A stretch of 46,909 nt of DNA, from positions 1-46,909 of the forward strand of contig CAKNIB010000002.1 of the NCBI GenBank assembly GCA_930979925.1, written 5' to 3'. The position numbers and the translations under genes are program-made. Below the pieces are notes generated by a model, which was not told the DNA's origin, ran no database searches, and worked only from the letters and a program-made list of their open reading frames with translations. Shown here piece by piece: positions 29,629 through 38,514 of the stretch. Positions within the stretch are counted from its first letter, which is position 1. Every line of letters begins with the position of its first letter. This stretch comes from an uncultured Clostridia bacterium. Lineage in GTDB: Bacteria; Bacillota; Clostridia; Christensenellales; UBA1242.

Positions 29629-32256
29629 TTATTTTCTTGGATTTTTAAGGTTTGCTTGAGCTGCTGCAAGTCTTGCAATAGGAACTCTATAAGGAGAGCA
29701 AGAAACATATGTTAAGCCTGCGTTATGGCAGAACTCGATTGAAGAAGGGTCTCCGCCATGCTCACCACAGATACCAAGTTTAATGTCAGGGCGAGTTGAT
29801 TTGCCAAGGTCGGCAGCCATCTTAACAAGTTTTCCAACACCATTTTGATCGAGACGAGCAAATGGATCAGACTCAAAAATCTTCTTAGTGTAGTAAACGT
29901 CAAGGAACTTACCAGCGTCGTCACGAGAGAAACCATAGGTCATTTGAGTGAGGTCATTTGTACCAAATGAGAAGAACTCAGCATATTTAGCAATCTCGTC
30001 AGCTGTAAGAGCGGCACGAGGAATTTCAATCATAGTACCTATCTTGTATGTGAGTTTAACGCCGTTTTGAGCGATAACTTCGTCAGCCTTGTTTGCAACG
30101 ATGTCACGAACATACTTAAACTCTTTCCAGTCGCAAGTAAGAGGTATCATGATTTCAGGTACGATGTTGTAGCCCTTTTCTTTGTTTACAGTGATAGCAG
30201 CCTCAATAACAGCTTGTGTTTGCATTTCTGCAATTTCTGGATAAGTTACAGCAAGTCTAAGACCACGGTGACCCATCATTGGGTTGAACTCGTGAAGGTC
30301 AGCAACAGTTTGTTTTAATCTATCAAAAGATATTCCCATCTCTTTTGCAAGAGCAGCAATTTCGCTATCCTCATGAGGAAGGAACTCATGTAGTGGTGGG
30401 TCAAGGAAACGGATAGTAACAGGCTTGCCTTCCATAGCTTGATAAATACCAATAAAGTCTTTTCTCTGCATTGGAAGAAGCTTAGCAAGAGCTTTCTTTC
30501 TCTCTTCAACAGTTGAAGAAACAATCATTTCTCTCACTGCAGGAATTCTATCAGCCTCGAAGAACATATGCTCTGTTCTGCAAAGTCCAACACCTTCAGC
30601 ACCAAAGTTGAAAGCATTTTTAGCATCACGTGGATTATCAGCGTTAGTTCTAACTTGAAGAGCGCGGTATTTGTCAGCCCACTCCATGATAGTAGCAAAC
30701 TCGCCTACAATCTTAGCTGGCTCAGTTTTGATTTCGCCATCATAAATCTTACCAGTAGAGCCGTCAAAAGAGATAACGTCTCCCTCTTTGTATACCTTAC
30801 CATTTAAGGTGAAAGATTTTTCATCTTCTGCAAATTTAAGAGCTGAGCAACCAGCAACGCATGCAGTACCCATACCACGAGCAACAACGGCAGCGTGAGA
30901 GGTCATACCACCACGAGCGGTTAAAATACCTTGGCTGGCAGCCATACCTTCGATATCTTCTGGAGAGGTTTCAAGACGAACAAGAACAACTTTTTCCTTG
31001 TTTGCGCCCATCTCTTTTGCTTTTTCAGCTGTAAAGCAGATTTTACCACAAGCGGCACCAGGAGATGCTGGAAGAGCCTCTGCGATAGGAGTTGCTTTCT
31101 TTAATGCTTCAGCGTCAAATTGAGGGTGAAGAAGAGCGTCGAGCTGTTTAGGGTCAATCATCATAACAGCTTCTTTCTCTGTAATAAGTCCCTCTTTTAC
31201 AAGGTCAACAGCAACTTTAAGTGCTGCCTTTGCAGTACGTTTACCATTTCTTGTTTGAAGCATGTAAAGCTTGCCCTTTTCAATAGTAAACTCCATATCC
31301 TGCATATCTTTATTATGTTTTTCAAGAGTTTTTGCAATTTCGGCGAATTGTTTGTATACTTCTGGATTTTGTTTTTCAAGGGTAGAAATAGGAAGTGGTG
31401 TTCTAATACCTGCAACAACGTCCTCACCCTGAGCATTCATAAGGTATTCACCATAAAGCTTGTTCTCGCCAGTTGCTGGGTTACGTGAGAAAGCAACACC
31501 AGTACCAGAGTCCTCACCCATGTTACCAAATACCATTGATTGAACGTTTACAGCAGTACCCCATTCGTAAGGAATGTCATGCATTCTTCTGTAAACATTG
31601 GCTCTGTCGTTATCCCAAGAACGGAATACTGCCTTTACTGCCTCGATAAGTTGTACTTGAGGGTCTTGAGGGAACTCCTCGCCTTGTGATTTTTTGTATA
31701 AATCTTTAAACATTGCAACGATTTCTTTGAGGTCTTCAGCTGTGAGGTCTTTATCAAATTGTACGCCCTTCTCCTCTTTTACTTTGTCAAGGATACGCTC
31801 GTACTTAGATTTTTCTTGTTGCATAACAACGTCTGAGAACATTTGGATAAATCTTCTGTATGAGTCGTAAGCAAAACGTGGGTTGTTTGTAAGAGCGCTA
31901 AGCCCCTCAACAACCTCGTCATTAAGACCAAGGTTAAGAATGGTATCCATCATACCAGGCATAGAAACGCGTGCTCCAGAGCGAACAGATACAAGTAATG
32001 GATTGTTTTTGTCACCAAACTTTTTACCTGTCATTTTTTCAAGTTCTTTGAGTTTCTCCTCTATTTGAGAAAGAATTTCGTCGTTAATCTTTCTACCGTC
32101 TTTGTAATATTGAGTACAAGCCTCAGTAGTTACAGTAAAGCCTTGAGGAACAGGCATACCAAGGCTAGTCATCTCGGCAAGGTTAGCACCTTTACCACCA
32201 AAGAGCGCCTTATCTTTTCCGTCAGCTTCTTTAAATAAGTAAACAAATTTTTTCAT
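29629..32256 (-). CDS. ppdK: Pyruvate, phosphate dikinase
   Basis: 875 residues from the ATG at 32256 (MKKFVYLFKEADGKDKALFGGKGANLAEM), preceded by AAAAGGAGAG; longer readings enter the upstream spacer. The N-terminal ATP-grasp domain, the swivelling phosphohistidine domain (GGMTSHAAVVARGMG, catalytic His) and the C-terminal PEP/pyruvate barrel (LGICGEHGGDP, GTNDLTQMTYGFSRDD) are all complete. It interconverts pyruvate, ATP and phosphate with PEP, AMP and PPi; in anaerobic Firmicutes it often runs toward pyruvate with PPi as energy source. It is monocistronic. Confidence 0.97.
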   Translation of the reverse strand: MKKFVYLFKEADGKDKALFGGKGANLAEMTSLGMPVPQGFTVTTEACTQYYKDGRKINDEILSQIEEKLKELEKMTGKKFGDKNNPLLVSVRSGARVSMPGMMDTILNLGLNDEVVEGLSALTNNPRFAYDSYRRFIQMFSDVVMQQEKSKYERILDKVKEEKGVQFDKDLTAEDLKEIVAMFKDLYKKSQGEEFPQDPQVQLIEAVKAVFRSWDNDRANVYRRMHDIPYEWGTAVNVQSMVFGNMGEDSGTGVAFSRNPATGENKLYGEYLMNAQGEDVVAGIRTPLPISTLEKQNPEVYKQFAEIAKTLEKHNKDMQDMEFTIEKGKLYMLQTRNGKRTAKAALKVAVDLVKEGLITEKEAVMMIDPKQLDALLHPQFDAEALKKATPIAEALPASPGAACGKICFTAEKAKEMGANKEKVVLVRLETSPEDIEGMAASQGILTARGGMTSHAAVVARGMGTACVAGCSALKFAEDEKSFTLNGKVYKEGDVISFDGSTGKIYDGEIKTEPAKIVGEFATIMEWADKYRALQVRTNADNPRDAKNAFNFGAEGVGLCRTEHMFFEADRIPAVREMIVSSTVEERKKALAKLLPMQRKDFIGIYQAMEGKPVTIRFLDPPLHEFLPHEDSEIAALAKEMGISFDRLKQTVADLHEFNPMMGHRGLRLAVTYPEIAEMQTQAVIEAAITVNKEKGYNIVPEIMIPLTCDWKEFKYVRDIVANKADEVIAQNGVKLTYKIGTMIEIPRAALTADEIAKYAEFFSFGTNDLTQMTYGFSRDDAGKFLDVYYTKKIFESDPFARLDQNGVGKLVKMAADLGKSTRPDIKLGICGEHGGDPSSIEFCHNAGLTYVSCSPYRVPIARLAAAQANLKNPRK

Positions 32257-32420
32257 AAACTCTCCTTTTTTCACAAGAATAATTATATACAATAACAAAG
32301 AAAATTCCAAACGATTTATGCATTTTTTCAAAATTGGTTTAAAAAGAGGTTTTGAGGTTTTTATAAATTTTATATAGATAATATATATAAATATAGTATA
32401 TATAAATAAAATGTAATCAA

Positions 32421-32858
32421 TCAGTGCTCTGATAAAAGCCAATCCAAACCAACTTCAAATGTTTGTGCAATAGTGAGCAGATTATAAGTCTTTGGAAATT
32501 TACCAGATTGCCAGCGATAGTAATTATACTCGCTCATTCCAAGTTCTCGCATAGCCTTAGCTACTGTTAAATTATTTTCTTTTATTAATTGTTTGAAATT
32601 ACGATTAAAATTAATTAAAACATCATCAACTCTTACATTATATTTAGTGTGCCTTTCATTAGACAAACCAAATAAATAATCTAACGAGCAATTAAAATAC
32701 TTTGAAAATTTTAACGCAATATCTATGGCAGGATAGTAATTTTTATTAAAATATCCATTTATTGTGGTAGAAGTTATATTCAAAGTTTCGGCAAGTTGCA
32801 ATCTACTTAAACTTCTTTCTTCAAGTAGCTCTTGCAAACGCTCTTGAAAATCATTCAT
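32421..32858 (-). CDS. XRE-family regulator with two HTH-like segments
   Basis: 145 residues. The first helix-turn-helix, RLQELLEERSLSRLQLAETLNITSTTINGYFNKN, is canonical and followed by DIALKFSKYFNCSLDYLFGLS. The second half repeats the plan more loosely, FKQLIKENNLTVAKAMRELGMSEYNYYRWQSGKFPKTYNLLTIAQTFEVGLDWLLSE, so the protein looks like two fused XRE domains. It could bind a palindromic operator as a monomer or sense through one domain. It lies upstream of ppdK in the same direction but with its stop 165 bases away, and downstream of two more small XRE genes. Confidence 0.8.
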   Translation of the reverse strand: MNDFQERLQELLEERSLSRLQLAETLNITSTTINGYFNKNYYPAIDIALKFSKYFNCSLDYLFGLSNERHTKYNVRVDDVLINFNRNFKQLIKENNLTVAKAMRELGMSEYNYYRWQSGKFPKTYNLLTIAQTFEVGLDWLLSEH

Positions 32859-32908
32859 TAAAACACCCTCACTTCTCTTGTTTATAAAATAACAGAGAAA
32901 ATTCTCTG

Positions 32909-33154
32909 TTATTTATCTATTTTTAGGTTATTATATAAAAATTTTTCATCATTTAAAAACTCACTAACAGACATATCAAATGCATGTGATATTAGAATAA
33001 GCGTTTTTAATTTTATATCATCGTACCTACAAGCCAAAATACCTTGTAGAGTATATGGAGTTAACCCAGTCTTGCGAGAAAGTTTGTAAGTACTCCACCC
33101 CTTCTTTTTTAGTAAATTATTTAATCTTTCAGCCAAAACAATTTTTAATTCCAT
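32909..33154 (-). CDS. Small XRE-family regulator (tandem paralogue 1)
   Basis: 81 residues, almost entirely one helix-turn-helix: LAERLNNLLKKKGWSTYKLSRKTGLTPYTLQGIL, then DIKLKTLILISHAFDMSVSEFLND. The adjacent upstream gene encodes a protein of identical length and the same plan (GWSIYKLSRLTGLTPHGIQ), so they are a tandem duplication. The gap between them is nine bases. Likely DNA-binding autoregulators. Confidence 0.8.
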   Translation of the reverse strand: MELKIVLAERLNNLLKKKGWSTYKLSRKTGLTPYTLQGILACRYDDIKLKTLILISHAFDMSVSEFLNDEKFLYNNLKIDK

Positions 33155-33163
33155 AATATACCT

Positions 33164-33409
33164 TTAAATATCAATTTGTAAATTTTCATATTGGAAATAA
33201 TCACAATTTAGAAGCTCTGAGACACTCATATCAAAAGCGTTTGCTAACAATAATAATGTAGTCAATTTAACATCTTTATGCGACTTTTTTAAAATTACCT
33301 GTATTCCATGTGGAGTTAGTCCTGTCAACCTTGATAATTTATAAATACTCCATCCTTTTTCATACATTAAATCACTTATTCTTTTTGATATAGCTTCTAT
33401 AACAGTCAT
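33164..33409 (-). CDS. Small XRE-family regulator (tandem paralogue 2)
   Basis: 81 residues, with the duplicated HTH ISKRISDLMYEKGWSIYKLSRLTGLTPHGIQVILKKS and VKLTTLLLLANAFDMSVSELLNCDYF. Start ATG follows GAAGGTGAAG. It is the first of three leftward XRE genes and is divergent from a YpsA-like gene across 104 bases that carry two inverted repeats, the likely operators for these regulators. Confidence 0.8.
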   Translation of the reverse strand: MTVIEAISKRISDLMYEKGWSIYKLSRLTGLTPHGIQVILKKSHKDVKLTTLLLLANAFDMSVSELLNCDYFQYENLQIDI

Positions 33410-33434
33410 TCTTCACCTTCAGTTATATTATAAC

Positions 33435-33507
33435 AGTTGTATAATTTTAAAATAATTACAACAATTATGCACTTTTAGTTGCATAATTATGATTACAATG
33501 TTATAAT
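33435..33507. promoter_or_regulatory. Divergent promoter region with two operator-like palindromes
   Basis: GTTGTA/TACAAC flank 33436-33462. AATTATGCA (33463-33471) and TGCATAATT (33480-33488) form a perfect 9-bp inverted repeat with an 8-base spacer. A rightward promoter, TTGCAT (33479-33484), 17 bases, TATAAT (33502-33507), overlaps the second palindrome, so a bound regulator would block it. TATAAT on the minus strand around 33432-33427 may serve the XRE genes. Confidence 0.65.
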
Positions 33508-33513
33508 ACCTTT

Positions 33514-34080
33514 ATGAAAACTGTAACTTATATCGGGTCGCATTTTGGAGTTAGCGAGGATAAATTGCCTAAATTAAAAAATATCCTTATCTCTTTGATT
33601 GAGAAAGGATACAATGTTTTCTATTGTGGAGACTATGGTAATTTTGATAGTCAGGTCAACAGCACTCTTCTACATCTTAAAAAAGAGTATCCGAATGTAC
33701 AAATGATAAAAGTTAAGCCCTACTATAGCTCAAATAAGTTTACAAGTCCACAGGCAAAAGCACTTTATCAAAAAGAAAAACAGGAAATTCTTGATAGTTA
33801 TGACGGCGAACAGTTAGAACAAAAGCTCAAATACTTTGAAAATGACCTCGCCGAAGATTTTTATAACTCAAAATATCTGCATGAAAAATACTTTTTTGAC
33901 GAGGTTGTAGTTTGTGACCTTGACCAATATCCACCAAAAGCGAGAATAATTGAGTGCAACAAGTGGAAGGTCAGAAATAGCGACGTTTTAGTTGCCTACT
34001 GTCCTCATCAGTACACAAACTCTGGCAAAATCAGAACCTACGCCCAAAAACACAACAAAACAATAATTGATGTGGATTAA
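33514..34080 (+). CDS. YpsA-like SLOG-domain protein (DUF1273)
   Basis: 188 residues. The N-terminus MKTVTYIGSHFGV, GYNVFYCGDYGNFDSQVNSTL, YPNVQMIKVKPYY and the end NSDVLVAYCPHQYTNSGKIRTYAQKHNKTIIDVD fit the Rossmann-like SLOG fold of YpsA/DUF1273 proteins, which probably bind nucleotide-derived ligands. The ATG is six bases after a perfect TATAAT with no room for a ribosome site, so the mRNA is probably leaderless. Divergent to three XRE regulators whose operators overlap its promoter. It converges on the frame-broken gene at 34077 with a four-base overlap of the stop codons. Confidence 0.8.
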   Translation: MKTVTYIGSHFGVSEDKLPKLKNILISLIEKGYNVFYCGDYGNFDSQVNSTLLHLKKEYPNVQMIKVKPYYSSNKFTSPQAKALYQKEKQEILDSYDGEQLEQKLKYFENDLAEDFYNSKYLHEKYFFDEVVVCDLDQYPPKARIIECNKWKVRNSDVLVAYCPHQYTNSGKIRTYAQKHNKTIIDVD

Positions 34081-34561
34081 TCATTAATTATTTTTAAGTC
34101 ATTTACGTTTACTAATATGCAATTGCCATAGAAATTGCCATCCTTATCAATACCTGAAAAGTCGACTAAAACTTCGTCCATTGTAGCATACTCTGACATC
34201 ACACAACCTCTTTGACCTTTTGCTATGCCCTGCTTTGCGTACTCTTCTTTATCGTTTATAAGTTCTACTAGGTCATATTCTTTTATTTCTAATGGCTTAA
34301 AGTTTTTAGGTAGTTCTCTTATCTTTTGTATATTTTTAGACAGCATTTCTTCTACCGATTTTGGCAATTGATATTTATCAGGCTCAACGTCAGTCTTCGC
34401 TACGCTGACAAAAATACACTCACCTTGATTTTTATCATTAAAAAATAAAATATCAAAAAAATTAGGAAAAATATCAATAATTACGCCAAAAAACCGTTTT
34501 TTAGCCCATTTTTTCTATATTTTTCATCATTTTTTAATTTTACTATATCAAACTTTTTCAT
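34077..34561 (-). pseudogene. Tandem-domain hypothetical gene with a frame change at a T6 run
   Basis: From an ATG at 34561 (MKKFDIVKLKNDEKYRKNGLKNGF) the frame stops 27 codons on. Moving back one base at T-TTT-TTG (34493-34487) opens GVIIDIFPNFFDILFF and continues to 34077. The joined product, about 160 residues, has two copies of one domain: FDIVKLKNDEKYRKNGLKNG near the start and YDLVELINDKEEYAKQGIAKGQRG in the second half, both resembling DUF4926-like small proteins. It may be a true indel or programmed -1 frameshifting. A shorter product from TTG at 34367 is possible. Confidence 0.6.
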
Positions 34562-34585
34562 TTAACACCCTTTAAAAAAAGTAAA

Positions 34586-34608
34586 CTGCATCAAAAAAAT
34601 TGATGCAG
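34586..34608 (-). terminator. Hairpin terminator-like, end of the RadC operon
   Basis: CTGCATCAA/TTGATGCAG, 9 bp (34586-34594 with 34600-34608), five bases after the leftward stop at 34613; on the minus strand a TTTAC then T7 tract follows. Confidence 0.6.
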
Positions 34609-34612
34609 ATTT

Positions 34613-35182
34613 TTAATATCCTGTGCGGAGTTCGGAGATTACAACGTTTTCTTTATTAACTCCTATTTTTATATCATACACCGAAAATTCTACGATAACA
34701 TCGTATAGTTCGTGGTCGGCGATATACCTTATTATCTTTGAAAAACCTGGTATATCCCACAATTTATTATCTTCAAGCGTTGTGTGCAGGTTATATTCTG
34801 GGTTCTCGTAAATGTTTCGTTGCGTGGCTTCGCTATCTGTTCTTGCTGTTAGGTCGACTATGTCTGCGCCGTAACCTCTATGCACTTTTATATCACCTAC
34901 TAAAATGATATCCTCTTTATATGGTCTATATGAAACATCAATTGTGACTTCTTTTTTAAAATATTTTAAATGCTCTTTTGCCTCTTCAAAGTTTTTAACA
35001 AAGAAAAAATTGGCGTTTGTCTTATTGGGGCTCCTCATAACATATTCTTCTGAAGGGTTAGCCTCAAAAAATGCTTTTATGCCTTCGATATCGTCAACGT
35101 CAAACACCTCAAGTGGAAAGTAATTGAGGCGAAGTTCTTTCATTTTTAAAATACTATCTTTTTTATCTTTAATTTTTATCAT
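34613..35182 (-). CDS. Hypothetical cytosolic protein coupled to a RadC-family gene
   Basis: 189 residues, no signal or membrane segment. Contains YVMRSPNKTNANFFFVKNFEEAKEHLKYFKKEVTIDVSYRPYKEDIILVGDIKVHRGYGADIVDLTART, a beta-rich stretch recalling an ATP-grasp or nucleotide-binding sheet, but no signature I can name. The start overlaps the stop of the radC-like gene by four bases (ATGA-type overlap), so the two are translationally coupled and probably act in one pathway. Function unknown. Confidence 0.7.
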   Translation of the reverse strand: MIKIKDKKDSILKMKELRLNYFPLEVFDVDDIEGIKAFFEANPSEEYVMRSPNKTNANFFFVKNFEEAKEHLKYFKKEVTIDVSYRPYKEDIILVGDIKVHRGYGADIVDLTARTDSEATQRNIYENPEYNLHTTLEDNKLWDIPGFSKIIRYIADHELYDVIVEFSVYDIKIGVNKENVVISELRTGY

Positions 35183-35943
35183 ACTGACCTCAATTCTTGC
35201 TCGGCGTCAAGTCTTTGCTTAATAATTTGTCCCATTATTGAGTTTTGGTCTACAAAAAGACGGCGCATCTGTCTTCTTTCTATGCTATAAATTCCGTCTA
35301 TTCCGATTACTAAGTCGTCAACAAGTCTGCAACCAAAAGAGTCTAGCACATACTTGAGCTTGTCATTAGTATAAGCATCTTGTGTGCTTTTTACGCATTT
35401 TCCGTCTGGATGATTATGTACAATTATAGCTGCTGGCAGATTGTAGGTAATCAAAAACATTGTTACCTCTTTCATGTCAATCTCTACGCGGTCGTTTTTG
35501 CCTCTGCCAACGCAACGTTCGGCAATCACCTCGCCTTGTGCGTTGATGCCTATCATGTGGCACTCTTCTTCCTTTTTAAAGCGCAGGAGTGACTCTATAT
35601 AATCGTAAACCTCGCCTGTGGTTGTCATTCTTTCTTGTTTTGACGCTTTTTCTATTGTATATGTATTAAAAATACTCAAAAGATTGTGTAATTTTAATGA
35701 AGACATATAGCCCATGCCTTCTACCATTTTTAAATCCTCAACTGGAGCTTCAAGAATACTTGGCAGGTTTTTGTATCTATCGAGCAGTCTGTGTGCAAGT
35801 GGATTTACATCGCCTCGAGGAAAAACATAGCATAATACAAGCTCTACAGCCTGTATATCTGAGAGATTTTCGTGTCCTGCTTTGTATGCAAGCTCCATTA
35901 AACGACGTCTATGACCTGCATGTATATTCTTTTTTGTATCCAT
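35179..35943 (-). CDS. radC: RadC/MPN (JAB1-type) family protein
   Basis: 254 residues. An N-terminal helix-hairpin-helix segment (LVLCYVFPRGDVNPLAHRLLDRY...VEGMGYMSSLKLHNLL) is followed by a JAMM metallo-domain with the H-x-H-x7-S-x2-D signature at HNHPDGKCVKSTQD. RadC was once linked to DNA repair but its role is unsettled; the domain suggests a metal-dependent hydrolase, and some relatives travel with mobile elements. Here it is chromosomal, two genes away from three small regulators. The catalytic residues are intact. Confidence 0.9.
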   Translation of the reverse strand: MDTKKNIHAGHRRRLMELAYKAGHENLSDIQAVELVLCYVFPRGDVNPLAHRLLDRYKNLPSILEAPVEDLKMVEGMGYMSSLKLHNLLSIFNTYTIEKASKQERMTTTGEVYDYIESLLRFKKEEECHMIGINAQGEVIAERCVGRGKNDRVEIDMKEVTMFLITYNLPAAIIVHNHPDGKCVKSTQDAYTNDKLKYVLDSFGCRLVDDLVIGIDGIYSIERRQMRRLFVDQNSIMGQIIKQRLDAEQELRSV

Positions 35944-36155
35944 TTTGCACCCTTGTAAAATTTATAAATATGATATTAAATTTAACTAAAAAAGTCAAGA
36001 AAATTAGTCTTTTTGACGCATTTTCGATCAAATTAAAATAAAAAAGTACAATATTTTTAATTTTATAACTAATAAATTTTGTAAGCGAGATTATTCGTCT
36101 AGTTATAACATTATTGTATTTATTAAAGCTAACTTTGTGTTTTTATATTATATAA

Positions 36156-36183
36156 AAAAGGAAACCCGTTTGGATTTCCTTTT
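36156..36183 (-). terminator. Terminator of the 457-residue membrane protein gene
   Basis: AAAGGAAA/TTTCCTTT stem (36157-36164 with 36175-36182) with an inner CC/GG, followed on the minus strand by T6. The 213 bases to its left (35944-36155) hold no gene or clear structure that I can see. Confidence 0.75.
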
Positions 36184-36218
36184 GATTAATTAAGGTCTAA
36201 ATAAAAGCGTTTTGCATG

Positions 36219-37592
36219 TTAAGCGTTTTCAGCTTCGGCGTCTATTTGAAGAGTGTTGTCTGCTTCTATCATTCCAGCAAGTTTAGCTTCAAATTCTGCT
36301 TTTACATCATTTTCTTTAACTACACCGTTTCTTGTAGCTGTTGGAGCTGTGTAAACTTTGTGGCTTATAACCTTGCCATCCGCACCCTTAACAACTACGA
36401 TTGCCTGAGCTGTAATTGTAGTCTTGCCAGTCTTTGCATTGTAAACGGCTGTTACAGAATATTGTGCGCTTATGTCGCCACTTACTTCTTCTCCGCCATT
36501 ATTCATTACACCGCTACCCTCAAGGCCTATCATGTCATTGTTAAATACTTGATAGTTTGCACTTTCAGCGTTCTGTACTCTTGTAATAAGATTAGATGCT
36601 GACAGCTCTGCTTGAGTGAGTCCTGGCGCAATAGTTGATGTGATTAAGTTTGTATAAGCTCTGCCAAATAAGTCTGTACAACTTGCAAGGATAGATACCT
36701 CACCGTTAGTTCTATTATATGTGCACTGGTCAATGCTTAACACCTTACCAGCAAGTGATGGACTTGTCAAATATTGCATCATTGTAGTATTGTTTAAATC
36801 AGCCTCTGTGAACTCAACATTGATGACAGTATTTGCTAGCTCGTCATTTTTCTCTGCCATATATTCGTTGTAAGCTGTTTGAACTTCTGTCATAACTGTT
36901 CCAGCAGATGCGAGCTCGCTTGTAATAGTACTATTTTTTTCGTTAATATATTGACCAATAGTATTTACAGTTTTGTAATCTTTTGCAGAATAAGCCTCTT
37001 CAAGTTGAGTCAAAGAATCTTGACCGTTATATGACACCATCTCGCCATAAGTGGTTTCTGCCTCCGTTATAGCCCCTTCTTGCTCTTTTAAATCTTCAAG
37101 AGCTTCAATGGCACTCATGCTATTTCCATCAATTGTCACTGTAATTTCATCTGAAACGCCACTTACTTGAGAATAAAGTCTGTCGTACCTATCATTTGCA
37201 CTATCTATAGAGTCACGAGCTCCATTTACAATGCCCGCTACTGTATTATGGTACTTTGTAGCTTCTTCTTCAATGATACTAATAGCGTCTCCGAGCTCAC
37301 TCTCTGTTTTTCCAAGCTGATCTTCGGTTTGAGCTATCTGACTAGAATCTTCTCTAATTCTTTGAACTACATGACATACCCCTGTAACAGCTGTAGCCAG
37401 TACTGCTAATGCTAACGCTCCAATTCCTACAATTTTCAGTATTCCCTTTGCTCCACTATTCCATGTGTCTGCAATCTTCTCTTTAAATGTTCTTTTTCGC
37501 TCCTTTGGCTCCTCTGTCTCTGCTATTGGAGCTGCAGCTGGTGCAGCCTCTCCACTGCTAGCTGCTGAATATAAAGCTTCAAGATCTGCCAT
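36219..37592 (-). CDS. Membrane-anchored coiled-coil protein of unknown function
   Basis: 457 residues from the ATG at 37592, which follows a full AGGAGG; upstream in-frame codons overlap the promoter. An Ala/Glu/Pro-rich cytoplasmic start is followed by a basic stretch (EPKERKRTFKEKI), a TM helix (about 51-76, LKIVGIGALALAVLATAVTGVC) and a long helical coiled-coil region (RIREDSSQIAQTEDQLGKTESELGDAISIIEEE). The C-terminal half contains a beta-rich region with FGRAYTNLITSTIAPGLTQAELS. The consensus promoter and strong ribosome site predict high expression. I recognise no family; a structural envelope role is guesswork. Confidence 0.75.
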   Translation of the reverse strand: MADLEALYSAASSGEAAPAAAPIAETEEPKERKRTFKEKIADTWNSGAKGILKIVGIGALALAVLATAVTGVCHVVQRIREDSSQIAQTEDQLGKTESELGDAISIIEEEATKYHNTVAGIVNGARDSIDSANDRYDRLYSQVSGVSDEITVTIDGNSMSAIEALEDLKEQEGAITEAETTYGEMVSYNGQDSLTQLEEAYSAKDYKTVNTIGQYINEKNSTITSELASAGTVMTEVQTAYNEYMAEKNDELANTVINVEFTEADLNNTTMMQYLTSPSLAGKVLSIDQCTYNRTNGEVSILASCTDLFGRAYTNLITSTIAPGLTQAELSASNLITRVQNAESANYQVFNNDMIGLEGSGVMNNGGEEVSGDISAQYSVTAVYNAKTGKTTITAQAIVVVKGADGKVISHKVYTAPTATRNGVVKENDVKAEFEAKLAGMIEADNTLQIDAEAENA

Positions 37593-37616
37593 AGAATTAC
37601 CTCCTACTTTACCTAT

Positions 37617-37645
37617 ATTATAGCTCATGTTGGTTATTTTGTCAA
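37617..37645 (-). promoter_or_regulatory. Consensus sigmaA promoter
   Basis: TTGACA (37645-37640), exactly 17 bases, TATAAT (37622-37617) on the minus strand, feeding the membrane coiled-coil gene. Both hexamers match consensus perfectly, so the gene is probably strongly and constitutively expressed. Confidence 0.9.
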
Positions 37646-37810
37646 TAGGCAATTATCATAAAATTTGTGTTTTGTTGTGTTTTTGTCGTCAAAAATATAG
37701 ATGTTTTTAACTATTAATACTTTAATCTTTTATTCTTTATCCTTTAATAAAGTGTTTAGATTATATAAAAGGCAAAAAATCATCTACATTTCATTTTAAT
37801 TTATATTAGC

Positions 37811-38398
37811 TTATGCTTCTTCCTCTTCATCAAGATAGGTAGCTGTAAGGTCTGCAAGGTGCATCAAAAAGCATACAGGATATCTATAATAAACATCTCT
37901 TATCATATAGCTTCCGTTTTGCACCCTTTGGTCATATTCGCCCATATGCCAATTGATTGCTAGAGCTTCCTCACGAGTAAGTTTCATAAAAGCAGATATT
38001 ATGTAAACTGACTTTTCTCCATGACCATAAGGCAAGCTATCCTCTACCTTGTAATAAGGCTTTTTAATCCAGTTGCCATTTTCGTCTTTGACGTTTCTAA
38101 AGTCTTCTACATATGTTTTTACCTTGCAGACATCGTGAAGAAGTCCCATAATAGCCACGCTCTCTGGACTGACCTTCTTTTGCCAATTTTCACCATACTC
38201 CATCTCAAGTAATTTTACAAATCTTTTGTAAACATTTATAGAATGCTGGCAAAGTCCGCCTCTATATGCGCTATGGTGACGAGTGCTGGCTGGCGCTGTA
38301 AAGAAGTCAGACTTCTCAAGCCACTCAAGCAATTTATCTGCGCCGTCTCTATCTATATTATCATAAAAAATATCTAAAAATTCATCTCTTGCGTCCAT
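37811..38398 (-). CDS. HD-superfamily hydrolase
   Basis: 195 residues. HD ligands appear as APASTRHHSAYRGGLCQHSINVYKR (His), MGLLHDVCKVKTY (His-Asp) and, C-terminal, LMHLADLTATYL (Asp). The GGLCQHSINV start of the domain resembles the HD nuclease/phosphohydrolase domain of YhaM-like and TraI-type proteins, but no OB-fold nuclease part is present. Likely a cytosolic metal-dependent phosphohydrolase. It ends with an acidic EEEEA tail. Neighbours are unrelated, each with its own terminator. Confidence 0.82.
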   Translation of the reverse strand: MDARDEFLDIFYDNIDRDGADKLLEWLEKSDFFTAPASTRHHSAYRGGLCQHSINVYKRFVKLLEMEYGENWQKKVSPESVAIMGLLHDVCKVKTYVEDFRNVKDENGNWIKKPYYKVEDSLPYGHGEKSVYIISAFMKLTREEALAINWHMGEYDQRVQNGSYMIRDVYYRYPVCFLMHLADLTATYLDEEEEA

Positions 38399-38478
38399 AA
38401 TTAACTCCTTTTTAAATTATAGCAAATAATTTTTAAAAAATATAATAATTTAATTATTTTTTTTATTTATAATAAAAA

Positions 38479-38506
38479 AAATACAAACTTTTAAGCATTT
38501 GTATTT
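38479..38506 (-). terminator. Terminator of the 127-residue gene
   Basis: AAATACAAA/TTTGTATTT (38479-38487 with 38498-38506) followed on the minus strand by a T8 tract, nine bases after the leftward stop at 38515. Confidence 0.8.
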
Positions 38507-38514
38507 CCTTTTTA

